A DNA stretch of 64,000 bases. Origin: Microbacterium esteraromaticum. GTDB lineage: Bacteria > Actinomycetota > Actinomycetes > Actinomycetales > Microbacteriaceae. The translations under genes and the position numbers were made by a program. Shown in pieces: positions 27,966 to 36,459 of this stretch. The DNA lies in NCBI RefSeq assembly GCF_017303215.1, contig NZ_JAEMWU010000001.1, positions 868,001 to 932,000 on the forward strand, read 5' to 3'. The notes under the pieces are model-generated. The model was not told the origin of the DNA and made no database searches. It saw only the letters and a list, made by a program, of their open reading frames with translations. Every line of letters starts with the position of its first letter. The first letter of the stretch is position 1.

Positions 27966-29348
27966 GTGAACACCCCGAATCTGGTGCTGATCCTGATCGA
28001 TGACCTCGGGTGGCGTGACCTCGGTTGCACGGGGAGCGACTTCTACGAGACGCCGCACATCGACGCGCTCGCCGCGCAGGGCGTGCGGTTCACCGATGCG
28101 TATGCGGCGTCGTCGGTGTGCTCGCCGAGCCGGGCGAGCATGCTCACCGGCAAGCATCCGACCCGCGTCGGGATCACCGACTGGATCGGCGGCCACGGGG
28201 TCGGCGCACTCGCGGACGTGCCCTACCTGCACGCGCTGCCCGAGAACGAGTACTCGGTCGCACGGGCGCTGCGCGACGCCGGCTACCGCACCTGGCACGT
28301 CGGCAAGTGGCACTTGGGTGACGGCCGCAGTGCGCCCACCCGTCACGGGTTCGACCTGAACATCGGGGGCTCCCACGTGGGGCATCCGCCGTCGTACTTC
28401 AGCCCCTACGGTCTGAGTGGGCTCGCCGACGGTCCCGACGGCGAGTACCTCACCGATCGGCTCACCGATGAGGCCATCGCGTTGATCGAATCGGCCGATG
28501 AACGACCGTTCTTCCTGAATCTGTGGCACTACGCCGTGCACACCCCGATCCAGTCGCCACCGGCCCTCATCGACAAGTACGAGGCCAAGCTGAACGGACG
28601 CGACGTCGCGGGCGACATCGTCGAGGGCGAAGAGATGACCGCATGGCATCTGCGGGGGCGCCGGGTGCGCCGTCGCATTGCGCAGAGCGACACCGGGTAT
28701 GCGGCGATGATCGAGAACCTCGACGACAACATCGGTCGGCTGATGGACGCACTGCGGCGCACGGGCAAGGCCGACGACACGATCATCGTGTTCACGAGCG
28801 ACAACGGCGGTCTGTCGACCGCCGAGGGGTCGCCGACGTGCAACCTGCCGTTGCGCGAGGGCAAGGGGTGGATCCATGACGGCGGCACGCGCGTGCCCCT
28901 GATCGTCGTCGATCCGCGCGTCGAGGGGAGCGGGCGCACGTCGGATGCCATCACCTCGACGCCCGATATCTACCCCACACTGCTCGAGCTCGCCGGTCTC
29001 GACGCGCTACCCGCGCAGCACATCGACGGCACCAGCCTCGCGCGCGTCGTGCGTGACGAACCGGGGCACGTCGCGCCGCCCGTGTACTGGCACTACCCGC
29101 ACTACGCCAACCAGGGCGGGAAGCCGACCGTCGCCGTGAGGCACGGCGCACTCAAACTGGTGCGCGACCTCGAGACGGGAGTGCAGCGCCTCTTCGACAT
29201 CGCCGCCGACCCGGGCGAAACGACCGACCTGGCGGCATCCGGCCCCGACTCCGTCGCCGAACTCGCGGCGGGACTCGATGCCTGGTTGCTCGACGTCGGC
29301 GCCATCCTTCCCCGCCGCAACCCCTACCCGGCGCCCTTCGCCGACTGA
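27966..29348 (+). CDS. Cys-type sulfatase, second copy
   Basis: A 460-residue sulfatase with Cys52 in the C-x-P-x-R motif CSPSRASMLTGK and the metal-binding IDDLGWRDLG (Asp12, Asp13). The HVGKWHLGD segment and the VFTSDNGG segment supply further conserved active-site residues. It starts at GTG 27966 and lacks a signal peptide. It is only distantly similar to the sulfatase at 18760, so the two probably act on different sulfate positions or sugars. It is transcribed divergently from the transporter operon. Confidence 0.92.
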   Translation: MNTPNLVLILIDDLGWRDLGCTGSDFYETPHIDALAAQGVRFTDAYAASSVCSPSRASMLTGKHPTRVGITDWIGGHGVGALADVPYLHALPENEYSVARALRDAGYRTWHVGKWHLGDGRSAPTRHGFDLNIGGSHVGHPPSYFSPYGLSGLADGPDGEYLTDRLTDEAIALIESADERPFFLNLWHYAVHTPIQSPPALIDKYEAKLNGRDVAGDIVEGEEMTAWHLRGRRVRRRIAQSDTGYAAMIENLDDNIGRLMDALRRTGKADDTIIVFTSDNGGLSTAEGSPTCNLPLREGKGWIHDGGTRVPLIVVDPRVEGSGRTSDAITSTPDIYPTLLELAGLDALPAQHIDGTSLARVVRDEPGHVAPPVYWHYPHYANQGGKPTVAVRHGALKLVRDLETGVQRLFDIAADPGETTDLAASGPDSVAELAAGLDAWLLDVGAILPRRNPYPAPFAD

Positions 29349-29392
29349 GGCGGGCCAGTCGCCGTCACGGGGTTTCTCTCAGGGTGGCGCGC

Positions 29393-29398
29393 TAGATT
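29393..29398 (+). promoter_or_regulatory. Candidate -10 box of the LCP gene
   Basis: TAGATT lies 34 bases before the GTG start at 29433. The leader contains GAAAGG as the likely ribosome-binding site. Confidence 0.45.
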
Positions 29399-29432
29399 GC
29401 GGATATCCCTGCCCTCCGGTGAAAGGCATTGA

Positions 29433-30698
29433 GTGAGCAAGTCGAGCACACGTCGGCGCCCGGTCGCGCGCCACGGTCAGCTGAACTCGCCATCGGCGGT
29501 CAACCAGCTGCTGAAGCTGGTCGGCATCGCCGTCGTCGTCGTGCTCGTCAGCGGAGTCGGGGTGCTCGGTTTCGTCGCGGCGAGCCTGACCGGGTCGGTC
29601 AGCGCCAATGCCGTTGAGCTGGACGGGCAGAAGGAGCTGCCTCCGGACATCGCCGCCTACGAGGGCGGGTTCGACATCCTGCTCACCGGTGTCGACACGT
29701 GCGAGGACAAGTACGCGCACCTGTTCGGCGAGCGTTGTGAGAAACGCACGGGAGACGCGACGCTCAACGATGTGAACCTGCTGGTGCACGTCTCGGCCGA
29801 GCCTCGCAGGGTCACCGCGGTCAGCTTTCCGCGTGATCTGATGGTCGAGATCCCGGAGTGCACCGACGCCAACGGCACCACCCGATCTGCCATGAGCAAG
29901 CAGCCGTTGAACGCCGCCTACGAGCACGGTGGTGAGAAGGGCGGCCTGAACTGCGTCGCCAAGACGATCTCCACGCTGACGGGTGAGGACATCGAGTTCG
30001 CCGCGAAGCTCACCTTCGGCGGTGTGATCGAGATCACGGATGCCATCGGCGGCGTCGAGGTCTGCCTCGCGAACCCGATCAAGGACAGCGCGACGGGGCT
30101 GGACCTCGCCGCGGGAGAGCACACCGTGCAGGGTCTTCAGGCCCTGCAGTTCCTGCGCACCCGTAAGGGGGTGGGTGACGGCTCGGATCTGGGGCGTATC
30201 GGCAACCAGCAGCAGTACATGTCGAGTCTGGCGCGCAAGATGATCAGCGGCGAGGTGCTCGGCAATGTGCCGGTCATGCTTCGACTGGCCGATACGGCGC
30301 TCAGCAACGTCGAGGCTTCCACATCGCTGGCAGACCCGATGAAGATCGTGCAGATCGCACTGGCCGTCAAGAGCGTGCCGTTCGAAGACATCGTGTTCGT
30401 GCAGTACCCCGCCGTCGACGACCCGAGTGACCCGAACAAGGTTGTTCCCGATGTTGCGGCGGCGACGGCTCTCTGGGATGCCATCTCGGCGAACAAGCAG
30501 CTGCAGATCACGCACGAGAACACGGCCAGCGACGGTGTCGTGGTGAAGGATCCCGTCGAGGACGGTGACGCCAGCGCGACGCCGACGCCGACACCGGCGC
30601 CGAGCGGCGAGCCGACGGACGTCGTCGCCCTGCCCGACTCGATCAAGGGCAACTCCGCGGCCGTGCAGACCTGCTCGAACGGCAACGTGCGCGGCTGA
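29433..30698 (+). CDS. LCP (LytR-CpsA-Psr) family cell-wall glycopolymer ligase
   Basis: The 421-residue protein has a short basic cytoplasmic N-terminus, one membrane anchor (about 27-51) and an extracytoplasmic LCP domain. Signature segments are DVNLLVHVSAEPRRVTAVSFPRDLMV and FLRTRKGVGDGSDLGRIGNQQQYM, which hold the conserved Arg/Asp residues that bind the polyprenyl phosphate. The family attaches wall polymers such as teichoic acid or arabinogalactan-like glycans to peptidoglycan. The C-terminus has a Thr/Pro linker and a short tail. Its exact polymer is unknown. Confidence 0.9.
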   Translation: MSKSSTRRRPVARHGQLNSPSAVNQLLKLVGIAVVVVLVSGVGVLGFVAASLTGSVSANAVELDGQKELPPDIAAYEGGFDILLTGVDTCEDKYAHLFGERCEKRTGDATLNDVNLLVHVSAEPRRVTAVSFPRDLMVEIPECTDANGTTRSAMSKQPLNAAYEHGGEKGGLNCVAKTISTLTGEDIEFAAKLTFGGVIEITDAIGGVEVCLANPIKDSATGLDLAAGEHTVQGLQALQFLRTRKGVGDGSDLGRIGNQQQYMSSLARKMISGEVLGNVPVMLRLADTALSNVEASTSLADPMKIVQIALAVKSVPFEDIVFVQYPAVDDPSDPNKVVPDVAAATALWDAISANKQLQITHENTASDGVVVKDPVEDGDASATPTPTPAPSGEPTDVVALPDSIKGNSAAVQTCSNGNVRG

Positions 30699-30706
30699 TC
30701 AACGCC

Positions 30707-31339
30707 GTGTCGGACCCTGCTTCGTCGCGCCCTGAACTCGCACGGGTGCTCGCTTTCATCGCTGCCGACGCGCGACACGGACGCTTCGCCAACTGGGGAC
30801 TGTCGACGGTGATCGACGAGAACACCGGCGGGCCCGTCATCGAGGTCGACGTGTTCGACGCGCTGCACGCCGCGGCCGGCATCGACGCGCACTACCCGGT
30901 CGGCAATGCGGGTGTGCTGCACGTGTACGGATACTGGTTCTCTGAGGTGATGACCCCTTACGGGCGCAAGCGCGACCGGTGGCAGGACGGCGAGCTGGCG
31001 CTCGCCCTCGGTCAGGCGCCGGATGCTTTTCACCTGAGCGACGTCGGTGCGACGACGCCCCTGCAGCGGGTCACCGCGGCTGCGCTGCCGTATCTCGAAG
31101 CGCCCGGCGACGATGTGGTCGCGCGTGGTGATGTGCGCCTTGGCGGCCTGGACGCCCGTGTGGTGCTCGTGCGTGCGGACGCATCGTCCGTGCATGCGCT
31201 GATCTATGGCATCCGCGTCGAGGGGGCGTGGCGCCTGATCACGACGTTCCCGTTCTCCGGCGACGCGGATGCTGTCGTCGCGGAGTTCGTGGCGGAGCCG
31301 CGTCTGCGCTGGAACGCGGCCGCATCGGAGGGTGCGTAA
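30707..31339 (+). CDS. Hypothetical protein downstream of LCP gene
   Basis: A 210-residue soluble protein beginning at GTG 30707, eight bases after the LCP stop, so it is probably co-transcribed. It is a mixed alpha/beta protein without signal peptide or membrane segment. A notable segment is GVLHVYGYWFSEVMTPYGRKRDRW near the middle, and the C-terminus ends with VEGAWRLITTFPFSGD. I do not recognise a family. The close link to the LCP gene could mean a cell-wall role or could be incidental. Confidence 0.7.
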   Translation: MSDPASSRPELARVLAFIAADARHGRFANWGLSTVIDENTGGPVIEVDVFDALHAAAGIDAHYPVGNAGVLHVYGYWFSEVMTPYGRKRDRWQDGELALALGQAPDAFHLSDVGATTPLQRVTAAALPYLEAPGDDVVARGDVRLGGLDARVVLVRADASSVHALIYGIRVEGAWRLITTFPFSGDADAVVAEFVAEPRLRWNAAASEGA

Positions 31340-31370
31340 CCGAATGTTCACCTCCTAGTAGACGGCGCGT

Positions 31371-31404
31371 CCGCAAATGCGGTCTAGTCTGGACGCACTG
31401 TCCA
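31371..31404. promoter_or_regulatory. Two palindromes flanking a -10 box before the HAD/Phn genes
   Basis: CCGCAAATGCGG (31371-31382, five-base arms) and TGGACGCACTGTCCA (31390-31404, five-base arms) bracket the TANNNT box TAGTCT (31385-31390). Their position over the core promoter fits repressor sites, perhaps for the RpiR protein encoded at the end of the unit. Confidence 0.4.
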
Positions 31405-31419
31405 AACAAAGGAGCGCCT

Positions 31420-32088
31420 GTGACCCCCAGCATCATCTTCGACTTCGACGGCACCCTCGCCGTCGGTGACGGCCCCGTCCTCGCATACGCGCGGTATGCC
31501 GCCGAAGCTGCTGCTGATGACTACCTGGAGCGCGTCCAGGTCGAACTCGACAAGCACGCCGTCGGCGCGTCAGCGCTGCGCGACGGCTACGACGTCGTCG
31601 GAACCCTCGCCCGCACCGACGGCGTCGACGAGCAGACGCTGAACGCCGCCTACGCGCACAGCCGCACCCGGCTGGGAACGGCGGATGCCCCCGTCTCGCC
31701 GGCCCCCGGACTGCTCGACCTGCTCGCCGCGCTCGACCCCGGCATCCGCATCATCCTCGCCACCAACGCACCCGATCAGGGCATCCGCGAGCTTCTCGCC
31801 GCCTGGGGCATCGCCGACCGGTTCGCCGCGCTGCACTTCGCGGTCGGCAAGCCGGCCGGGCTCGAACCGATCCTGCTTTCGGCGCTCGCAGACGGGCCCG
31901 TGCTCTCGATCGGCGACATCTTCGCCTTCGACCTCGCGCCCGCCCGGGCCCTCGGTGCAGCGACGGCACTCGTCGGCGCGACCGCCGAGACCTCGCCCGA
32001 GTCGCCGACCATGCGCGGCACGACGCTCGAAGACGTCGCACCCGCGATCCGCACCTGGGCGACCTCGGTGCTCACCCCCACAGCTTGA
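31420..32088 (+). CDS. HAD family phosphatase, transporter-linked
   Basis: A 222-residue HAD hydrolase begun at GTG 31420 with the ribosome-binding site AAAGGAG; the open frame upstream to 31228 is spurious. Motif I is FDFDGTLA (Asp8, Asp10), motif II ATNAPDQ, the motif III lysine is in VGKPAG and motif IV is SIGDIFAFD. The helical C1 cap suits small phosphate esters. It is 47 bases upstream of a PhnD-like binding protein, so it may dephosphorylate the compound that the transporter imports. It has no obvious phosphonatase lysine in the cap that I can identify. Confidence 0.82.
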   Translation: MTPSIIFDFDGTLAVGDGPVLAYARYAAEAAADDYLERVQVELDKHAVGASALRDGYDVVGTLARTDGVDEQTLNAAYAHSRTRLGTADAPVSPAPGLLDLLAALDPGIRIILATNAPDQGIRELLAAWGIADRFAALHFAVGKPAGLEPILLSALADGPVLSIGDIFAFDLAPARALGAATALVGATAETSPESPTMRGTTLEDVAPAIRTWATSVLTPTA

Positions 32089-32135
32089 CCCTCCCGCAGT
32101 ACACACCCATCACCCCTCCTGAAAGGTATCTGCGC

Positions 32136-33149
32136 ATGCGCAAGTCCATCGCCGCGGTCGGCGTCCTCGCCGCCGCCACCCTCGCACTCACCGGCTGCGG
32201 TGCTGCGGAGAGCACGGCCGACAGCACGAGCGGCGACGCCGCGTGGCCCGAAGAGATCACGATCTCGCTGGTGCCCTCGACCGAGAACGCCGACCTCGCC
32301 GAGGCGCTCGAGCCACTGACCAGCTACCTGAGCGACGAGCTCGGCATCACCGTCAACGGTGTCGTCGCCGACAACTACGCCGCCACGGTCGAGGCGCTCG
32401 GTGCAGACCAGGCGCAGGTCATCATCACCGACGCCGGCTCGCTGTACCACTCGATCAACCAGTACGACGCGAAGCTGATCCTGCGCGACGTGCGCTTCGG
32501 CGCCAGCTCGTACGCCTCAGTCGCGTTCACGAACAACCCCGACAAGTACTGCGACGACGAGCCGGTGATGGCCACGTACGCCGCCAACGACGTCGCCCTG
32601 AGCTACTGCAACGGCATCGAAGAGGCGGATGCTGCCGCGACCGGTACCGGCGCCGCAGGCCTCGACGCGCTGAAGAGCATCGACGCGGGCACCAAGGTCG
32701 CCCTGCAGGCGGCCACCTCGCCCGCCGGGTACCAGTACCCGATCGTGGCGATGCAGGATGCCGGTATCGACACCGACAAGGACATCACCCAGGTTCCCGT
32801 CGAGGGCAACAACAACGCCGTGCTCGCCGTGTACAACGGTGACGCCGAGGTGAGCTTCGGCTACTGGGACGCTCGTTCCAGCGTGCTCTCGGAGGCCCCC
32901 GACGTGGCCGAGAAGGTCGTCGCCTTCGCCTACACCGACATGATCCCCAACGGTGGCGTCGCCGTCAGCAGCTCGCTGCCCGACGACCTCGTCGCCCAGC
33001 TCACCGAGCTGATGGACGGTTACGTCGACTCGTCCGAGGAGGCCAAGCAGGTCATGAGCGACCTCGTCAGCCTGACCGACTGGACGGCCGAGACCAACCA
33101 GGACGAGATCGACCGCTACGGCGAGATCCTGCAGAAGTTCGCCAACTGA
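32136..33149 (+). CDS. phnD: Phosphonate-type ABC transporter substrate-binding lipoprotein
   Basis: A 337-residue PhnD/PF12974-type binding protein. Start ATG 32136 has GAAAGG upstream; the lipobox LTGC gives lipidated Cys21. The mature domain opens [21 protein letters not shown] and contains [21 protein letters not shown], the usual PhnD core. Known members bind phosphonates, phosphite or phosphate. The ligand cannot be read from sequence. It leads a PhnD-PhnC-PhnE-PhnE set followed by an RpiR regulator; no C-P lyase gene is in the window. Confidence 0.88.
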   Translation: MRKSIAAVGVLAAATLALTGCGAAESTADSTSGDAAWPEEITISLVPSTENADLAEALEPLTSYLSDELGITVNGVVADNYAATVEALGADQAQVIITDAGSLYHSINQYDAKLILRDVRFGASSYASVAFTNNPDKYCDDEPVMATYAANDVALSYCNGIEEADAAATGTGAAGLDALKSIDAGTKVALQAATSPAGYQYPIVAMQDAGIDTDKDITQVPVEGNNNAVLAVYNGDAEVSFGYWDARSSVLSEAPDVAEKVVAFAYTDMIPNGGVAVSSSLPDDLVAQLTELMDGYVDSSEEAKQVMSDLVSLTDWTAETNQDEIDRYGEILQKFAN

Positions 33150-33168
33150 TCACCCAGAGGACACATCC

Positions 33169-33954
33169 ATGAACAGCTCCTGGCACGTAGCCCTTGACGG
33201 TGTCTCGGTCACGTATCCGAACGGCACCCGGGCACTCAAGGATGTGTCCTTGCGGATCGACGCGGGTGAGATGGTCTCGATCGTCGGTCTCTCCGGCTCG
33301 GGAAAATCCACCCTGATCCGCACGATCAACGGCCTCGTGCGGGCCACCGACGGCTCTGTCGCCGTGGGCCCGCACGAGGTCACCTCGCTCAGCGGACGCG
33401 GTCTGCGCGAACTGCGCGGCCATGTCGGCATGATCTTCCAGGGATTCAACCTGGCTGAGCGCACCAGCGTCTACCAGAACGTGCTCGTCGGGCGGTTCGC
33501 GCACTCGCCGGCCTGGCGCAACCTGCTGGGGATGCCGTCGGCACACGACCGCGAACTCGCTCTCACCGCCCTCGACTCGGTGGGCATGCTCGAGAAGGTC
33601 TGGGCCCGCGGCGGTGCGCTCTCGGGCGGGCAGAAGCAGCGCGTGGCGATCGCCCGGGCGCTCACGCAGGAGCCGAGCATCATGCTCGCCGACGAGCCCG
33701 TCGCCTCGCTCGACCCGCCCACGGCGCACGCGGTGATGAGTGACCTGCGCCGCATCAACCAGGAGCGCGGCCTGACGGTCATGGTCAACATCCACCTGAT
33801 GGACCTCGCCCGCGAGTACACCACGCGCATGATCGGACTGCGCGGCGGCGAGATCGTCTACGACGGACCGGCGCACGAGGCGACCGACGCCGACTTCGAG
33901 CAGATCTACGGGCGGCCCATCCAGGTGCGTGACCAGTTGGGCGCCGCGGGATGA
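33169..33954 (+). CDS. phnC: Phosphonate-type ABC transporter ATP-binding protein
   Basis: The 261-residue ATPase has Walker [10 protein letters not shown] (40-48), signature LSGGQ (151-155), Walker B IMLADEP (171-177) and the switch-region [10 protein letters not shown] that is typical of PhnC. It starts at ATG 33169, and its stop overlaps the first permease start by four bases. It drives uptake through the two PhnE-like permeases. Confidence 0.93.
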   Translation: MNSSWHVALDGVSVTYPNGTRALKDVSLRIDAGEMVSIVGLSGSGKSTLIRTINGLVRATDGSVAVGPHEVTSLSGRGLRELRGHVGMIFQGFNLAERTSVYQNVLVGRFAHSPAWRNLLGMPSAHDRELALTALDSVGMLEKVWARGGALSGGQKQRVAIARALTQEPSIMLADEPVASLDPPTAHAVMSDLRRINQERGLTVMVNIHLMDLAREYTTRMIGLRGGEIVYDGPAHEATDADFEQIYGRPIQVRDQLGAAG

Positions 33955-34790
33955 GCGCCCCCGCCCCCGTGGCCGAGGCGCCCGCGGCGGTGAAAGCCGC
34001 GCCGGTGCTGCCCCCGCGCCCGCGCAACGTGCGGCGCACGGTACTGATCGTCACCGTGCTGGTCGCGTTCACGGTCGCCACGTGCATCCCGGCGATCGGC
34101 GGCGTCGAGATCGACCTGTCATCGATCGTCAAGCACTGGCAGAACGGCGCCAACAAGCTCGCGCAGCTGATGCAGCCCAACTTCGCCTTCCTGCCGCGCA
34201 CGATCGAGCCGATGCTCGAGACGCTGCAGATGGCACTCGTGGGTGCGGTCATCGCGGCGTGCATCTCGGTGCCGCTGACCCTGTGGGCGTCCAAGCCCAC
34301 CAACGGCAACCGGTTCGGCCGCACCGCGGTGCGCACCGTGATCAACGTGATCCGCTCGGTGCCCGACCTCGTCTACGCATCGGTGCTGGTGGCGATGGTG
34401 GGCGTCGGAGTGCTGCCCGGCATGATCACGCTCGTGCTGTTCGATATCGGCATCATCGTGAAGCTGGTCTCGGAGGCCATCGACTCGGCCGACCATGACT
34501 ACATGGAGGCGGGCAAGGCCGCCGGCGGCACCCAGTTCCAGATCAACCGGGTCACCGCGCTGCCGCAGACTCTGCCGCTGTTCGCGAATCAGTGGCTTTA
34601 CACCCTCGAACTCAACGTGCGCATCTCGGCGATCCTCGGATTCGTGGGTGCCGGCGGCATCGGTCGCATCCTCGACGAACGACGCGGCTTCTACGCCTAC
34701 GGTGACGTGTCGGTGATCATCCTCGAGATCCTCGTCGTCGTCGTGCTGATCGAGCTGCTCTCGAACTTCCTGCGAAAGAAGCTGACATGA
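33951..34790 (+). CDS. phnE: Phosphonate-type ABC transporter permease (first)
   Basis: A 279-residue permease with an Ala/Pro-rich N-terminus and about six membrane segments. The coupling loop is [26 protein letters not shown], and the family C-terminal motif [17 protein letters not shown] is present. It is four-base coupled to both PhnC and the second permease. PhnE copies commonly occur in pairs. Confidence 0.92.
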   Translation: MSAPAPVAEAPAAVKAAPVLPPRPRNVRRTVLIVTVLVAFTVATCIPAIGGVEIDLSSIVKHWQNGANKLAQLMQPNFAFLPRTIEPMLETLQMALVGAVIAACISVPLTLWASKPTNGNRFGRTAVRTVINVIRSVPDLVYASVLVAMVGVGVLPGMITLVLFDIGIIVKLVSEAIDSADHDYMEAGKAAGGTQFQINRVTALPQTLPLFANQWLYTLELNVRISAILGFVGAGGIGRILDERRGFYAYGDVSVIILEILVVVVLIELLSNFLRKKLT

Positions 34791-35605
34791 CCGCGCTGAA
34801 CGTTCCGGCCCGACCCTCGCGCCTGTGGCAGACGGTGGCCGCGGTGCTCGTGGGGCTCGTGATTCTCATCGCCGCGGCAGGGCTGCCGATCTCGTGGTCG
34901 GACATCCCGAAGATCCCCGAGAACGTCGCCAAGTACCTGGGATTGATGTTCGGTCCGCCCAACTGGGAGAAGCTGCCGCGGGCCCTGATGGAGATGTGGC
35001 GATCGATCTCGATGGCCTGGCTGGGCGCCATCATGTGCGTCGTGATCTCGATCCCGCTCGGCATCCTCGCCGCGCGCGATGTGGGGCCCGCGTGGCTGCG
35101 GCTGTCGCTGCGCGGCGTGTTCGCGGTCATCCGCGCCGTACCCGAGGTCATCATCGCCCTGATCCTGCTCACGGTCACCGGACTCACCCCGTTCACCGGC
35201 ATGCTGGCGCTGGGGATCGCCGGCATCGGCACGCAGGCGAAGTGGGTGTACGAGGCGATCGAATCGGCCGAGGAAGGGGCATCCGAAGCGGTGCGCGCGG
35301 CCGGCGGCACCACCGCCGAGGTGACGCGCTGGGCGCTGTGGCCGGCGGTCTCGCCGGCGCTGATGTCGTTCGCGCTGTACCGGTTCGAGATCAACATCCG
35401 CACCTCGGCGATCCTCGGAATGGTCGGCGCCGGCGGCATCGGCAGTATGCTCACCAACTACACGCAGTTCCGCGAGTGGGACACTGTCGGCATGCTGCTG
35501 ATCGTCATCGTCGTCGTCACGATGACCATCGATGCGATCTCCGGCGCAGTGCGTCGTCGGATCATGGAGGGAGCCCGTTCGAGTGAGCTGGCACGGAGCG
35601 TCTGA
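34787..35605 (+). CDS. phnE: Phosphonate-type ABC transporter permease (second)
   Basis: A 272-residue PhnE-like permease with about six membrane segments. Its coupling loop is EAVRAAGGTTAEVTRWALWPAVSPAL and the C-terminal motif is NIRTSAILGMVGAGGIG. It presumably pairs with the first PhnE as a heterodimer. The 3' end overlaps the start of the rpiR-type regulator by 23 bases. Confidence 0.92.
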   Translation: MTALNVPARPSRLWQTVAAVLVGLVILIAAAGLPISWSDIPKIPENVAKYLGLMFGPPNWEKLPRALMEMWRSISMAWLGAIMCVVISIPLGILAARDVGPAWLRLSLRGVFAVIRAVPEVIIALILLTVTGLTPFTGMLALGIAGIGTQAKWVYEAIESAEEGASEAVRAAGGTTAEVTRWALWPAVSPALMSFALYRFEINIRTSAILGMVGAGGIGSMLTNYTQFREWDTVGMLLIVIVVVTMTIDAISGAVRRRIMEGARSSELARSV

Positions 35606-36440
35606 CGCCTCACCATCGGCGCGGATCGCCGCGCTGCTGCCGTCACTGCAACGGGGGGAGCGAAAGGTCGCCGACGCGATCCTCGCCGACCGCGACAGCA
35701 CGGTCGAGCGCACGGCGCAGGACCTGGCGGATGCTGTCGGCGTCGGCCGCACCACGGTGATCCGGGCCGCGCAGTCACTCGGCTACGAGGGGTACCCGCA
35801 GCTGCGCGTCGCGCTCGCTCAGGAGCTCGCGACCGAGAGCATGCCGCTCGAAGAAGGCGACGGCACCATGGTCGGCGCGGTGCGGGCCGGGGTGGGACGC
35901 TTCGCCGCGAGACTGAGCAACACGGTCGCGGCGCTCAACGAAGACGACATGCTGCGGTTCCTGCAGCTTCTCGACCGATCGCAGCGCGTGCTCGTGATCG
36001 CCAACGGGCTCTCGGGCGCACTCGGCATCGACCTGGTGCTGCGCTTGAACTCGGCCGGGCGTCCAGCCGAGATGCTGCCCGACGCGCTGTCGCAGCAGAT
36101 CTCGGCGCGGCAGCTCGGCGCCGGTTCGCTGTGCGTCGTCGTCTCGGGCTCCGGGGCGAACCGGGCCACGCTCGATGGCATGCGGGCCGCGCGCGCGAGT
36201 GGCGCCAACATCGTCGCGATCACATCGTTCGCGCGCTCGGCCGTCGCCGAGATCGCCGATGTGACCCTGGTGGTGCCGCCGATCAACGACACCTTCCAGG
36301 ACGAACTCATCCACACGTCGCGGGCGGCGATGATGCTCGTGCTCGAACAGCTCGTCGAGCAGTTCATCGCCTACCGTGGCGAACGCGGCCGCGAGGCGCA
36401 GGCCACCTCGGTGTCGCTACTCGGCGGCATCCTCGAGTGA
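35583..36440 (+). CDS. RpiR family transcriptional regulator
   Basis: The 285-residue protein has an N-terminal HTH_6 domain (SARIAALLPSLQRGERKVADAI..., GVGRTTVIRAAQSLG) and a C-terminal SIS domain (about 125-255; VLVIANGLSGALG, VVVSGSGANRATL). SIS domains usually sense phosphosugars. I chose GTG 35583, preceded by GGAGGGAG; the start lies inside the last permease gene. It probably controls the HAD/Phn unit. It is convergent with rhaB, 19 bases away. Confidence 0.9.
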   Translation: MSWHGASDASPSARIAALLPSLQRGERKVADAILADRDSTVERTAQDLADAVGVGRTTVIRAAQSLGYEGYPQLRVALAQELATESMPLEEGDGTMVGAVRAGVGRFAARLSNTVAALNEDDMLRFLQLLDRSQRVLVIANGLSGALGIDLVLRLNSAGRPAEMLPDALSQQISARQLGAGSLCVVVSGSGANRATLDGMRAARASGANIVAITSFARSAVAEIADVTLVVPPINDTFQDELIHTSRAAMMLVLEQLVEQFIAYRGERGREAQATSVSLLGGILE

Positions 36441-36459
36441 TGCGCCTCGCGTACCCGGG

